Assembly (NCBI RefSeq): GCF_013778305.1
Contig: NZ_JACEIC010000002.1
Coordinates: 1,181,708 to 1,245,707, forward strand
Direction of reading: 5' to 3'
DNA: 64,000 nucleotides
From: Nocardioides agri
GTDB taxonomy: Bacteria > Actinomycetota > Actinomycetes > Propionibacteriales > Nocardioidaceae
Position 1 is the stretch's first letter. Each line of letters begins with the position of its first letter. Below, one piece after another: positions 35,526 through 43,991 of this stretch. The notes under the pieces are model-generated. The model worked only from the letters and a program-made list of their open reading frames with translations. It made no database searches and had not been told where the DNA came from. A program made the translations under genes and the position numbers.

Positions 35526-38110
35526 CCGGCGAGGCGGGATGCGGGTGCGGGACCGGTACGACGTGCGGCTGCGATGACACGGCACAGGCGGGCCGGCTGC
35601 CCGGCGACCCGGCGGCGTACGCGCACCGCGCGATCCTGGAGCGGATGCTCGACCACGTGGCACACGCCGAGGTCGGCGGGCATCGGCCGCTGCTCGGCTG
35701 GACCACGCGCGCGCTCGACGACCCGGGGATCGCCCTTCTCTCGGCGCAGGCCGGCGCCGCGCACGTGATCGCGTGGAACCTCCACCGCCAGCACGCCGAC
35801 ACGACGCTGACGCGCGGCGACGATGCCGAGGCCCTCCAGCTCCTCACTCGGCTCCTCGGCCACCGGAGGCGCCCGGCACTGGCCGCAACCACGATGCTGT
35901 CGTTCGCCGTCTCCGAGATCGAAGGCGCCCCCACCCGGGCCACCATCCCCGCGGGGACCAAGGTCAGCACGATCCCCGCGCCCGGAGAGAAGCCCCAGGT
36001 GTTCGAGACCGACGCGGACCTCGACGCCCGCCGGGCCTGGAACAGCCTCAGCCCGGTGCGTGCACCCCAACCCCAGACCGTCGCCGTCACCACGACGGCG
36101 CTGGTCGTCACGGGAGTCGGCCACGCCGTCCGTACCGGTGACCATCTCCTGGCCTGGCAGGGCCAGTCCGGCAGCCAGACGACCTGGGTGCTCTTCCGGG
36201 TCGCCGCCGTCACTACCGACGACGACGCGCAGGTCCCGACCTCGACCGTCACCGTGTCCGGGGGTCGCACGTGCGCCGCGGACAGCTACGTCACGTCCGG
36301 CGCCACCCAGGGGACGGTCATCCTGCTCGCCGACCGGGCCATGCCGTTCGGCGCGACTGCTCCCGACATCAGCTTCATGCCGGAGTCGGTACGGATCGCG
36401 AAGGGGGATTCGGCGACCGCTGCCGCTACGGCCTGGAAGGACTTCACTGTCTTCAAGGGCACGAAGCTCGACCTCGACACGGTCCACGCTGCTGCCGCCG
36501 CGGGTCGAGTCGCGCTCCTGGACGGCTCGAACTCCGTCCTGACCCGCATCACGGCGGCGGTCGACACCGCCCGCAGCGACTTCGGCCTGTCCGCTCGCTG
36601 CACGCGACTCAGTCTCGCGCAGACCAGCGCGGGCAGCGTCGACCCCAGCGCGTCGCCGCTGAAGGAGATGGACAGCGAGGTCCGGACCCTGTCCATCTAC
36701 CTCGAGACCGGACGGCTCGCTCTCGTGGTGCCGCTGGCCGACCCGGAGCTGCCGGTGACCGGCGCCGCACCGGCCCAGCACCCCGCACTGCCGGCGACTG
36801 CGCAGGCGGATCGGTTGTACGTCCTCGGCACCCACGAGCTGCCGCCGGGGCGACGCGTGATCCTCAGCGGCGTCGACACCACGACCGGCGCGGTGGCGAC
36901 GGAGCCGGCCGCGGTCGCGAAGGCGACGGCGGCGACCGCAGGTGGAGTGACCGCAACGTTGCTGCAGCTGGAGAGCACGCTGCAGCACAGGTTCCGCGCC
37001 TCGACCCTGTCGGTGCTGGCGAACTGCACGGTCGCCTCCCAGGCGGAGTCGGCGCCGCCGATCCCTGGAGCGTCCGGCGCCGAGCCGGGAGCCGAGATCC
37101 TCGGTTCCGGCGACCCCGGCGTCGGGCTGCCCCGGTACCCGCTCAGGCGTCCGCAGCTGGCCTACCTCCCGGCCGCCGGCCCCACCGGCTTCGCGCCCGC
37201 GATCCAGGTGCGCGTGGACGGCCGGGCGTTCGACCTCGTCGCCACGCTTCCAGGCGACAACCCGACGAGCCGCGACTTCCGGGTGCTGGCCCGGGGCGAC
37301 GACGGCGCCGAGGTCCAGTTCGGCGGCCGGCTGCCCTCGGGGATCGGCAACGTCACCGCCCGGTATCGCACGGGCGGTGGAGCGGCCGGCAACCTCGACG
37401 CCGGACGGCTGGTGCAGTCCCTCACACCCGTGACCGGTGTCAGTTCCGTGACGAACCCCGTCCCGGCCGAGGGCGGGAGCGACGCGGAGACCGACTCGGA
37501 GATGCGCGAGACTGCGCCTCGGGCCATCCGCACGCTCGGGCGAGCCGTCGCCCTCAGCGACTTCGCGGCCTTCGCCGAGGGTTACCGCGGCGTCGGACGC
37601 GCCGACGTCGCCGAGTTGCGCCTCCACCGCGCCCGCACCATCGTCGTCACGATCGCGACGACGACCTTCGCGGCCCCGGCGGCCGGCTCCGACCTGATCA
37701 CCGGTCTGAGCGACGCGATCCTTGCCGCTGCTCCCCCCGGCACCAAGGTGCTCGTCGCCGGCTTCGTCGACCTGGTCATGTCGGTCGGCGTTGCGTTCGC
37801 CCACGACCCCGCGCACCGGCGCCCGGACGTCGAGGATCGGGTGCGGGCCGCGCTCCTCGCGCGGTTCGGGGCCGCCGCCCGGCCGTTCGCGCGGGCCGTC
37901 CACCGCTCCGAGGTCCTGGCCTGCGTCCAGGACGTCGAAGGCGTCGTGGCCGCCCGCCTCGTCTCGTTCTCCGCCATCGGGGTCGTCGAGGACGCCCAGG
38001 GCCGCCTGCCCTGTCCCGGGCCCGAGGCGTCGAGCACCGGATTCGTGCCCGCGCGCCGCCTGTCGCTGGCCGCCGCCGGGATCCTTCCCTTCCAGGAGCT
38101 GACGCCATGA
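35522..38110 (+). CDS. Second baseplate J-like wedge protein (Afp12-like)
   Basis: An 862-residue protein of the same putative-baseplate-assembly family. It has a typical domain order: N-terminal core (about 40-130), a long insert with Ser/Thr-rich strands, and the C-terminal gpJ-like core (PAEGGSDAETDSEMRETAPRAIRTLGRAVALSDFAAFAEGYRGVGRADVAELRLHRARTIVVTIATTTF). The first 20 residues carry a dense Cys/Gly cluster (CGCG, then CGC), unusual for a cytosolic wedge protein, and might bind a metal. It heterodimerises in the wedge with the Afp11-like protein. Confidence 0.88.
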   Translation: MTGEAGCGCGTGTTCGCDDTAQAGRLPGDPAAYAHRAILERMLDHVAHAEVGGHRPLLGWTTRALDDPGIALLSAQAGAAHVIAWNLHRQHADTTLTRGDDAEALQLLTRLLGHRRRPALAATTMLSFAVSEIEGAPTRATIPAGTKVSTIPAPGEKPQVFETDADLDARRAWNSLSPVRAPQPQTVAVTTTALVVTGVGHAVRTGDHLLAWQGQSGSQTTWVLFRVAAVTTDDDAQVPTSTVTVSGGRTCAADSYVTSGATQGTVILLADRAMPFGATAPDISFMPESVRIAKGDSATAAATAWKDFTVFKGTKLDLDTVHAAAAAGRVALLDGSNSVLTRITAAVDTARSDFGLSARCTRLSLAQTSAGSVDPSASPLKEMDSEVRTLSIYLETGRLALVVPLADPELPVTGAAPAQHPALPATAQADRLYVLGTHELPPGRRVILSGVDTTTGAVATEPAAVAKATAATAGGVTATLLQLESTLQHRFRASTLSVLANCTVASQAESAPPIPGASGAEPGAEILGSGDPGVGLPRYPLRRPQLAYLPAAGPTGFAPAIQVRVDGRAFDLVATLPGDNPTSRDFRVLARGDDGAEVQFGGRLPSGIGNVTARYRTGGGAAGNLDAGRLVQSLTPVTGVSSVTNPVPAEGGSDAETDSEMRETAPRAIRTLGRAVALSDFAAFAEGYRGVGRADVAELRLHRARTIVVTIATTTFAAPAAGSDLITGLSDAILAAAPPGTKVLVAGFVDLVMSVGVAFAHDPAHRRPDVEDRVRAALLARFGAAARPFARAVHRSEVLACVQDVEGVVAARLVSFSAIGVVEDAQGRLPCPGPEASSTGFVPARRLSLAAAGILPFQELTP

Positions 38111-40566
38111 GCACCACGCCGGACGTGTCGCCGAGCCGGGTCGCAGCGGTCGGCGCGGAGCTGTACGCCCTCCTGCCCGCGCACGTGCGGCAGGTCGACC
38201 TGGCTGCCGGCAGCGCGCTCCAGGCCCTGCTGGAGGTGCTCGCCCGCTCCAGCACCGAGCTCGACGTCGAGCTCGAGGCCTACTACGACGCCTTGTTCGT
38301 CGAGACCGCCGACGCCGCCAACCTGCCCGGCGTGGCGGCGCTGGTCGCCGCGATCCCGCTGCAACCCATGCCACCAGGGGCCGCCCTCGACCAGCGGGCG
38401 TACGTCGCCAACACGGTCCGCTACCGACGCGGCAAGGGCACCGCGCGCGTCCTGGAGGCATTGGCGCGCGACGTGTCCGGCGACGGGGCGGCCGCCGTGG
38501 AGTACTTCCTCCGCGTCGCCCGTCTGCAGCACCTGCTCGACGTCCGGCCCGAGCGGCCGGCAACGGGATCGCTGGTCGACGGCGACACGCACGCCCACGC
38601 CGGCGGCTTCCAGGACCGGCTGCCACGGCTGCTCGATGTCCGGGACGTCGTGGCGACCCACAACCACCCGTCGGGGCGGTTCGGGATCCTCTCGGTCGGC
38701 GTGCACCTGATCCGCCCGGTGGTGCCGGTGTTCCCTGCCCCACCGGTCGGGACCGCCCTGCCGGCCAGTGACCTGTCGGGCGTGCCACAGGCTCACACCT
38801 GGCCGGTGTCCGGGGGCACGACCGGTCACTTCCAGCTGGCCGCCCAACCCGGCGCCCCGCTCCGCCTCTTCGCCCCGGACCGGGTCGCCGATGCCGCCGG
38901 GACGCGGCCGGAGGGCCGCGACCTCGCCGACCGGCTGCGCCGGCTGCCGCTGCACCGCGAGACCGACGAGCTGCGACGGGCGGCCGTCGAGGGGCGGGCG
39001 CCCCGGCTCACGGGTCGCCCGTGGTTCGACGAGAGCGGTCAGCCCTTCCGGGTCTTCGTACGGCGCGCCGGCGAGACGACCTTCGCCGCCGTACCGCCAG
39101 CGCAGCTGCGGATCGCCAACCTGGAGGCCAAGCCGCTGGCCCGACCGCCGGCCACCCTGCCGGTGGTCTGGTACCAGCCGGGCGCGACCCAGGCGACCCG
39201 CACGACCGACTCGGCTCCGATCACCTGCGCCGTCGACCCGGTCACCGGTCGCGTCGTCACCGCGCTGCCCCCCACGGGAGTCCCGGAGGTCACAGAGGTG
39301 CGGGTCGCCTATGCGACCGCCCACGGCCGTCCGATCGGAGCGGGCGCGCAGGAGCGTGGCGCCGCCGACCAGCCGTTCGAGATCCGCGACGACGGCCCGG
39401 TGACCGACCTGGTGTGGGTGGTCGACACGTCGCGGCCGACGGGCGGCTCGGCGCAGACCGCCCACCGGACCGTCTCCACGTTGGCCACTGCTCTCACCGA
39501 GGTCGCGGCCGCCGGCGCGAACCGCCGCAGCTTCGTCATCCTGGCCCGGTGCGACGTCGAGTCGGTGTCGGCGGCGGCCGGGACGCTCGACATCGAAGTG
39601 CCGCCGGAGTCCGAGGTGCATCTCGTGGCCGCGGAGTGGCGCGCTCCGGTGGCCGCGCCGGGCGTCCCGGGCGACCCCGCCCTCCGCGGCTTCGTCGTAC
39701 GCCGGGAGCGGAGGTTCACCGTCCACGGCACGGTCCGGGTGCAGCGTGGGTCAGGACCGGCCACGGCCGAGGCGGGCCGGCTGGTGGTGGACGGCGTCGA
39801 GTTCACCGGCGGCATGAGGCTGGCGGTCCGCTCGGTCTCCGACCTCGACCTGCGGCACACCACCCTCCGGTCGCCGGGAGGGGCGGCCCTGACCGCGACC
39901 GGGCAGCTCACGGACGTGACGGTCAGGATCACGCACTCGCTGTGCGGGCCGATCCGCCTCGGCTCCACGGCCATCGAGGTGAGCGGCGACCTCACCCTGT
40001 GTGACTCGGTCGTGGCGGCCGACGGCGTCGCCGCCGGGGACACCTTGGCCGCACCCGGACTCGACTGCTGCCTGCGCAACGTCACCGTGCTCGGCACGTC
40101 GCAGCTCCGGGAGCTCACCGCCACCAATGTGCTGTTCGCCGCGCCGTTGACCGTCGCTCGTCGCCAGTCCGGCTGCGTGCGCTTCAGCTTCGTCCCCGAC
40201 CTGTCGTCCGCACCCCGGCTCTACCGATGCCAGCCCCAGCTGGCGCTGGCAGCCGCTCGCCAGGCGAAGGGCGCGCCGCTGGGCGTCAGCGAGGCACAGC
40301 GGGTGCGGCTCTCCGTCGAGCCGGTCCTCCTGGATCGCTCACTCGACGAGCCGACGGTGGCGATGCTGCACGAACTCTGCCCGGACGCGATCCGGCGGGG
40401 CGGTGAGGACGAGGCCGAGATGGGGGCGTTCGCCGTCGCCGCCCACGGCATCGTCCGCGCCAACCTCGCGTCGCTCTTCGACGACTTCGTCCCGTCGGCA
40501 CTCATGGCCGGAGTCATCGACGACACCCGCTCGAACGCTGTCGCACAACGGAGGAACACGCCATGA
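38107..40566 (+). CDS. Tail protein I-like / beta-helix baseplate or fibre protein
   Basis: An 819-residue protein. The N-terminal 140 residues (AVGAELYALLPAHVRQVDLAAGSALQALLEVLARSSTELDVELEAYYDALFVETADAANLPGVAALVA, VRYRRGKGTARVLEALARDVSG) match the gpI-like tail proteins that sit at the baseplate rim. The rest is variable: a region with Pro-rich strands (about 210-330) and, at about 500-670, regular turns of short strands with repeated LRHTTLRSPGG-like and LTDVTVRITHSL segments typical of a right-handed beta-helix. The C-terminus has a conserved RLYRCQPQLALAAAR motif. It may bear or be a receptor-binding arm. Confidence 0.75.
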   Translation: MSTTPDVSPSRVAAVGAELYALLPAHVRQVDLAAGSALQALLEVLARSSTELDVELEAYYDALFVETADAANLPGVAALVAAIPLQPMPPGAALDQRAYVANTVRYRRGKGTARVLEALARDVSGDGAAAVEYFLRVARLQHLLDVRPERPATGSLVDGDTHAHAGGFQDRLPRLLDVRDVVATHNHPSGRFGILSVGVHLIRPVVPVFPAPPVGTALPASDLSGVPQAHTWPVSGGTTGHFQLAAQPGAPLRLFAPDRVADAAGTRPEGRDLADRLRRLPLHRETDELRRAAVEGRAPRLTGRPWFDESGQPFRVFVRRAGETTFAAVPPAQLRIANLEAKPLARPPATLPVVWYQPGATQATRTTDSAPITCAVDPVTGRVVTALPPTGVPEVTEVRVAYATAHGRPIGAGAQERGAADQPFEIRDDGPVTDLVWVVDTSRPTGGSAQTAHRTVSTLATALTEVAAAGANRRSFVILARCDVESVSAAAGTLDIEVPPESEVHLVAAEWRAPVAAPGVPGDPALRGFVVRRERRFTVHGTVRVQRGSGPATAEAGRLVVDGVEFTGGMRLAVRSVSDLDLRHTTLRSPGGAALTATGQLTDVTVRITHSLCGPIRLGSTAIEVSGDLTLCDSVVAADGVAAGDTLAAPGLDCCLRNVTVLGTSQLRELTATNVLFAAPLTVARRQSGCVRFSFVPDLSSAPRLYRCQPQLALAAARQAKGAPLGVSEAQRVRLSVEPVLLDRSLDEPTVAMLHELCPDAIRRGGEDEAEMGAFAVAAHGIVRANLASLFDDFVPSALMAGVIDDTRSNAVAQRRNTP

Positions 40567-43094
40567 CGATCCGCAACGACGCCACTCGTCAGACCATCCG
40601 CGCCACCGACCTTCGCACGGCCCGGGCGGTCGTACCCCGGCAGGGACAGGCACTGCTCGACACCGACCTCGACCAGCAAGCCCGGCACACTCTCACCCGC
40701 ATCGAGGCCGAGACGGCCGACACCCTCGGCTCTCCGGGCCGGTTCGTCGTCCCGGCCGGCTCCACCGCGTTCGCGATCACGGTGGCTGCGACTCCGTCGG
40801 CCTGCAGTATCGGCGGCGGCCGTGGCTATCTCGGCGGCTGGCTGCTGGAGAACCCCTCCACGTGCACGCTCGGCGTCACCCAGCCGCACCCGCGGGCCGA
40901 CGCCGCCGTGGCCGGTCCGGTCGCCATGGTCGTCAAGGCGCTGATCCGCCACGTCGACCCGGTCGAGGAGACGGCGTACGCCGACCCGGCGCTGGGTGAC
41001 GCCCAGGCGGCGGGACGGTCCCTGGTCGACTGGCAGGTCTTCCCCTTCGCGCCGAGCGGTGCCTGGCCGTCGCCCAGCTGCGCCACGGTCACCGGACAGG
41101 CCGACTGGCAGCGCCTGGTCGCGCCGTCGACGGGCACCCTCGCCGTCGTACCTGACGCCGCGCCGCCCTCGACCGACCCGTGCAGCCTGGCGCCGGCCGG
41201 GGGCTACTCACGCAGCGACAACCTCTGCTTCCGCATCGAGGTCGACGGGGGCATCGCCCGCAACGACTTCCCGGACATCGACGGTCCGCGGTTCGGGCTG
41301 GCCGGACTACGGGTGAAGATGTCGCGCCGCAACGCGTCGCTGATGGTCCGCGTCAAGGGTGCCAGCGGAACCGAGGTCACCGTCGAGCCACCGGCGCTGG
41401 ACCCGCACAACTGGTTCGCCACCGGCATGTACGCCGAGCTGGTCTCGGCGCACGACGACGTGGACCCTCGCGCGGCGGTCGCGAGCACGCGGATGTTCCA
41501 GGTGGCCACCGCGAGCGACAGCGTGGTGACCCTGGACTCGACCGCGGCCGCCATGCTCAGCGGTCTGACGGGCACCTGGTACCTCCGGCTCTGGGACACC
41601 TTCCCCGACGGGTCAGGGACGCAGACCGTCACGACCACGGCGGCAGCACCGGCCGTGTCGCAGGACATCGACCTCGGTGACGGCGTCAAGATTCGTCTGG
41701 GGGCCGGCAGCGGCGGGCCCGCGTCCACCACCTTCCGCCGGGGTGACCACTGGACGTTCGCCGGTCGCTCCGACGGCACCATCGACTGGCCGGCAGGCAG
41801 TCCGCAGGAGCTGCCGCACGGCCCCGACACGCGCTACGCCCCGCTCGCCGTGCTCAACGGCGCGAGCCCGTTCGAGGACTGCCGGATCCCCGCAGCATCC
41901 CTGACCGACCGCAGCCTGCTCTTCCGCGGTGGCGACGGCCAGGCCGTGATGGTCCCGCCCGGCGGTGGCTTCGTCGGCCTCCCCTCGCCGCTGCGGGTAG
42001 CGGTGATGCGTGGCCGGACGCCGGTCGCCGGGGCACGGCTCAGGTGGAGCACCCCCGCCGCGCCGGTGTCGCCGCCGTCCCAGATCAACGGTCAGCCCGT
42101 GTCCACCGCCGCCGTCGTGGAGGTGAACACCGGCACCGACGGGGTCTGCCAGGTCCAGTGGAGCATCGACAGCGCCACGTCGGCGTCCGCCCAGCGGGTC
42201 CAAGTCACGTTGCTCGACGGCACCGGCAACCCCGAGGGCGCGTCCCTGGTGTTCACCAGCCAGTTCTCGACCGCCGCCAACACCAGCTACCAGCCCGGCG
42301 CCTGCAAGGTGCTGAACAACTCGACGACCGTCCAGGAGGCGCTCGACGAGCTGTGCGCCAATCTGGGCCACGGACCGGAGGAGGAGCCCGAGACGCTCAG
42401 GATCACGTCGATCGTGCTGCTCGGCGATCGGACCGAGGACACGCTCCTGGAGAAGGAGCTCATCCTCAACGGCAAGGAGGTGGAGTACGACGCCTTCCTC
42501 GACAGCATCGTCATCGGGATCTCCGGCAACGCGCTCGAGTGCACCCCCGAGCCGTGGGACCCGATCGTCGAGGTGGAGCTCGACCTTCCCTATCCGACGA
42601 CCGACCCGGACCGCTGGTACTGGGGCAACGCCAGCATGGACCCCGGCAGGGGCGGTGGCATCCGGGGATTCTTCGGTTTCCAGCGGATGCGCCTCGCCGG
42701 CGAGGTGTTCACGAAGGTGCGAGCACGCACCCCCCGTGACCGGGACATCGAGCGGCTCGACCGCGGCCTGACCTGGACGCCCGGCGGCTGGGCCCGGAGG
42801 TTCCTCGAGACGGCGCCCCAGCACCGGTTCGGCTACGCCCCTGCCGTACTCGTCGAGGAGATGAAGGAACTCGAGTGGGAGTTCGAGGAGGAGCCCAGGA
42901 CTCTCTGCCGGCTCCGCGTCCGCTCGGCGCACGTCTGGGCCAAGGGAGAGCGGTCCGAGCGTGCCTGGCTGAACGCCGAGCACCTGGGGACCTCCGACGG
43001 ACTCACCGCACGCGAGCTGCTGCTGGGCGAGCGTGACCCGCAACGGGCCGCCGACTTGGACATGTTCTTCTACCTGCGATTGCCGCGCGGGTGA
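40563..43094 (+). CDS. DUF6519-type protein
   Basis: An 843-residue protein with an N-terminal DUF6519-like domain: RAVVPRQGQALLDTDLDQQARHTLTRIEAETADTLGSPGRFVVPAG and SIGGGRGYLGGWLLEN correspond to the family's QQGRVQLDADWNEQ and GRYYVDGILCEN motifs. The middle (about 230-560) is beta-rich with Trp/Thr-rich strands; the C-terminus (about 590-840) is acidic, with a distinct domain around LEKELILNGKEVEYDAFLDSIVIGISGN. DUF6519 genes accompany baseplate-adjacent genes in several eCIS clusters; a fibre or tip-shell role is an inference. It ends the overlapping array. Confidence 0.75.
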   Translation: MTIRNDATRQTIRATDLRTARAVVPRQGQALLDTDLDQQARHTLTRIEAETADTLGSPGRFVVPAGSTAFAITVAATPSACSIGGGRGYLGGWLLENPSTCTLGVTQPHPRADAAVAGPVAMVVKALIRHVDPVEETAYADPALGDAQAAGRSLVDWQVFPFAPSGAWPSPSCATVTGQADWQRLVAPSTGTLAVVPDAAPPSTDPCSLAPAGGYSRSDNLCFRIEVDGGIARNDFPDIDGPRFGLAGLRVKMSRRNASLMVRVKGASGTEVTVEPPALDPHNWFATGMYAELVSAHDDVDPRAAVASTRMFQVATASDSVVTLDSTAAAMLSGLTGTWYLRLWDTFPDGSGTQTVTTTAAAPAVSQDIDLGDGVKIRLGAGSGGPASTTFRRGDHWTFAGRSDGTIDWPAGSPQELPHGPDTRYAPLAVLNGASPFEDCRIPAASLTDRSLLFRGGDGQAVMVPPGGGFVGLPSPLRVAVMRGRTPVAGARLRWSTPAAPVSPPSQINGQPVSTAAVVEVNTGTDGVCQVQWSIDSATSASAQRVQVTLLDGTGNPEGASLVFTSQFSTAANTSYQPGACKVLNNSTTVQEALDELCANLGHGPEEEPETLRITSIVLLGDRTEDTLLEKELILNGKEVEYDAFLDSIVIGISGNALECTPEPWDPIVEVELDLPYPTTDPDRWYWGNASMDPGRGGGIRGFFGFQRMRLAGEVFTKVRARTPRDRDIERLDRGLTWTPGGWARRFLETAPQHRFGYAPAVLVEEMKELEWEFEEEPRTLCRLRVRSAHVWAKGERSERAWLNAEHLGTSDGLTARELLLGERDPQRAADLDMFFYLRLPRG

Positions 43095-43199
43095 CCTGAT
43101 GAACCGTCTCGGGGCGGCGGAGCCCCACGTCGTACGCCTGAGCCGAGCCGCGGGCCAGCTCTCCGATCGTGACCTGCACCCGGTCCCGAGGAGATCACG

Positions 43200-43733
43200 A
43201 TGAGTTCCGCGAGTGGAGAGGGCGACCCGTACAGCGGGACGCCGGTGGACGACGGCTCTCCGCCAGAGCCGTTCTGGGTGAAGGCGGAGTGGCGGGAGGT
43301 CCTTCCGGACACGGTTCTCGCCCATCACGCGTTTCGGCTCAGCGGCAAGCAGAGCTGTGAGAGGAGGTGGAGGTACCAGCGCATCGCTCTACTCGCCGTC
43401 ACCGCGTCGATCCCGGTGGTGGCCGCATCGGACGGACCCTTGGTCGTCCTCGCCGCCCTCGGCGCCATCGCCACGTTCCTTGCTGGTGTCGGCGACCTGT
43501 TCCATTGGCACGACAACTTCATTCGCGAGAACCGGTCGCTGATGCAGATCCAACGCGAGCTGGTCCTGTGGAAGACCGGGCGTCCGCCCTATCGATGCCT
43601 CAAGGTCGCGCCCGGTGACTCGACGCCAGACGACGCCGCGGAACTCCTGGTGAGGGTGGAGGACATCGTCCAGACCGAGGGAGAGGGTTGGGCGACCTCC
43701 GTCGCACGCGCTGACGACAAGCAGGCCGGCTGA
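43200..43733 (+). CDS. DUF4231 (SLATT-like) two-helix membrane protein
   Basis: A 177-residue integral membrane protein: an N-terminal cytosolic segment with HAFRLSGKQSCERRWRYQRI, two transmembrane helices at about 62-77 and 80-101 separated by a tight turn, then a helical C-terminus (FHWHDNFIRENRSLMQIQRELVLWKTGRPPYRCLK). That layout is the DUF4231/SLATT family, whose members are proposed pore or membrane effectors in conflict systems. GAGGAG lies about 7 nt upstream. It follows the array by 105 nt and could be coregulated with it, perhaps as a membrane contact or effector. Confidence 0.8.
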   Translation: MSSASGEGDPYSGTPVDDGSPPEPFWVKAEWREVLPDTVLAHHAFRLSGKQSCERRWRYQRIALLAVTASIPVVAASDGPLVVLAALGAIATFLAGVGDLFHWHDNFIRENRSLMQIQRELVLWKTGRPPYRCLKVAPGDSTPDDAAELLVRVEDIVQTEGEGWATSVARADDKQAG

Positions 43734-43991
43734 GGGCGCCCGGCGTCCGCCTGGGCTCTCGTGTGACGGTCGAGACCCACGCAAACGCCCTGGGCGCCAG
43801 TTTGCTCGGGTCCCGGCCGCACCGAGCGTGTTGCGGAGATCCGGGACATCTTCGTGCGCACTGGGTCGTCACGGCCGCGTCGTACCCGCGACCCGGCGCT
43901 TCCTCCCCGATTGGGTATGGACGGACTTTCCTGCCACCACCGGAGCGGGCGCTACTGCAAACTGGCAACCCCCGCACCTTGGAGGGCCCGA

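Larger units (their letters stand above)
18289..43733 (+). other. Contractile injection system (eCIS-type) gene cluster
   Basis: Nineteen plus-strand genes from a LuxR regulator to a DUF4231 protein. They encode sheath, tube, chaperone, cap, AAA+ ATPase, hub, spike, PAAR-like tip, gp25, two gpJ-like wedge proteins, tail-protein-I-like and DUF6519-type proteins, and a DUF4157 protein. There are no phage head, terminase, portal, lysis or integration genes, and no T6SS membrane-complex genes. The composition and gene fusion pattern fit the actinobacterial/Streptomyces-type eCIS lineage. Most junctions overlap by 4 nt, suggesting a single polycistronic message. Confidence 0.93.

Noticed and set aside
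35315..38788. A 1157-codon antisense frame across the wedge genes
   Set aside because: Arg/Gly/Ala-rich, no motif or start signal; it is a shadow of the Afp12-like gene.
18289..43733. Interpretation as a prophage or phage remnant
   Set aside because: No capsid, portal, terminase, integrase, lysin or holin genes; the DUF4255 cap, DUF4157 protein and AAA+ ATPase are eCIS marks.
18289..43733. Interpretation as a type VI secretion system
   Set aside because: No TssB/TssC, TssJLM membrane complex or ClpV; the sheath is a single Afp-type protein.
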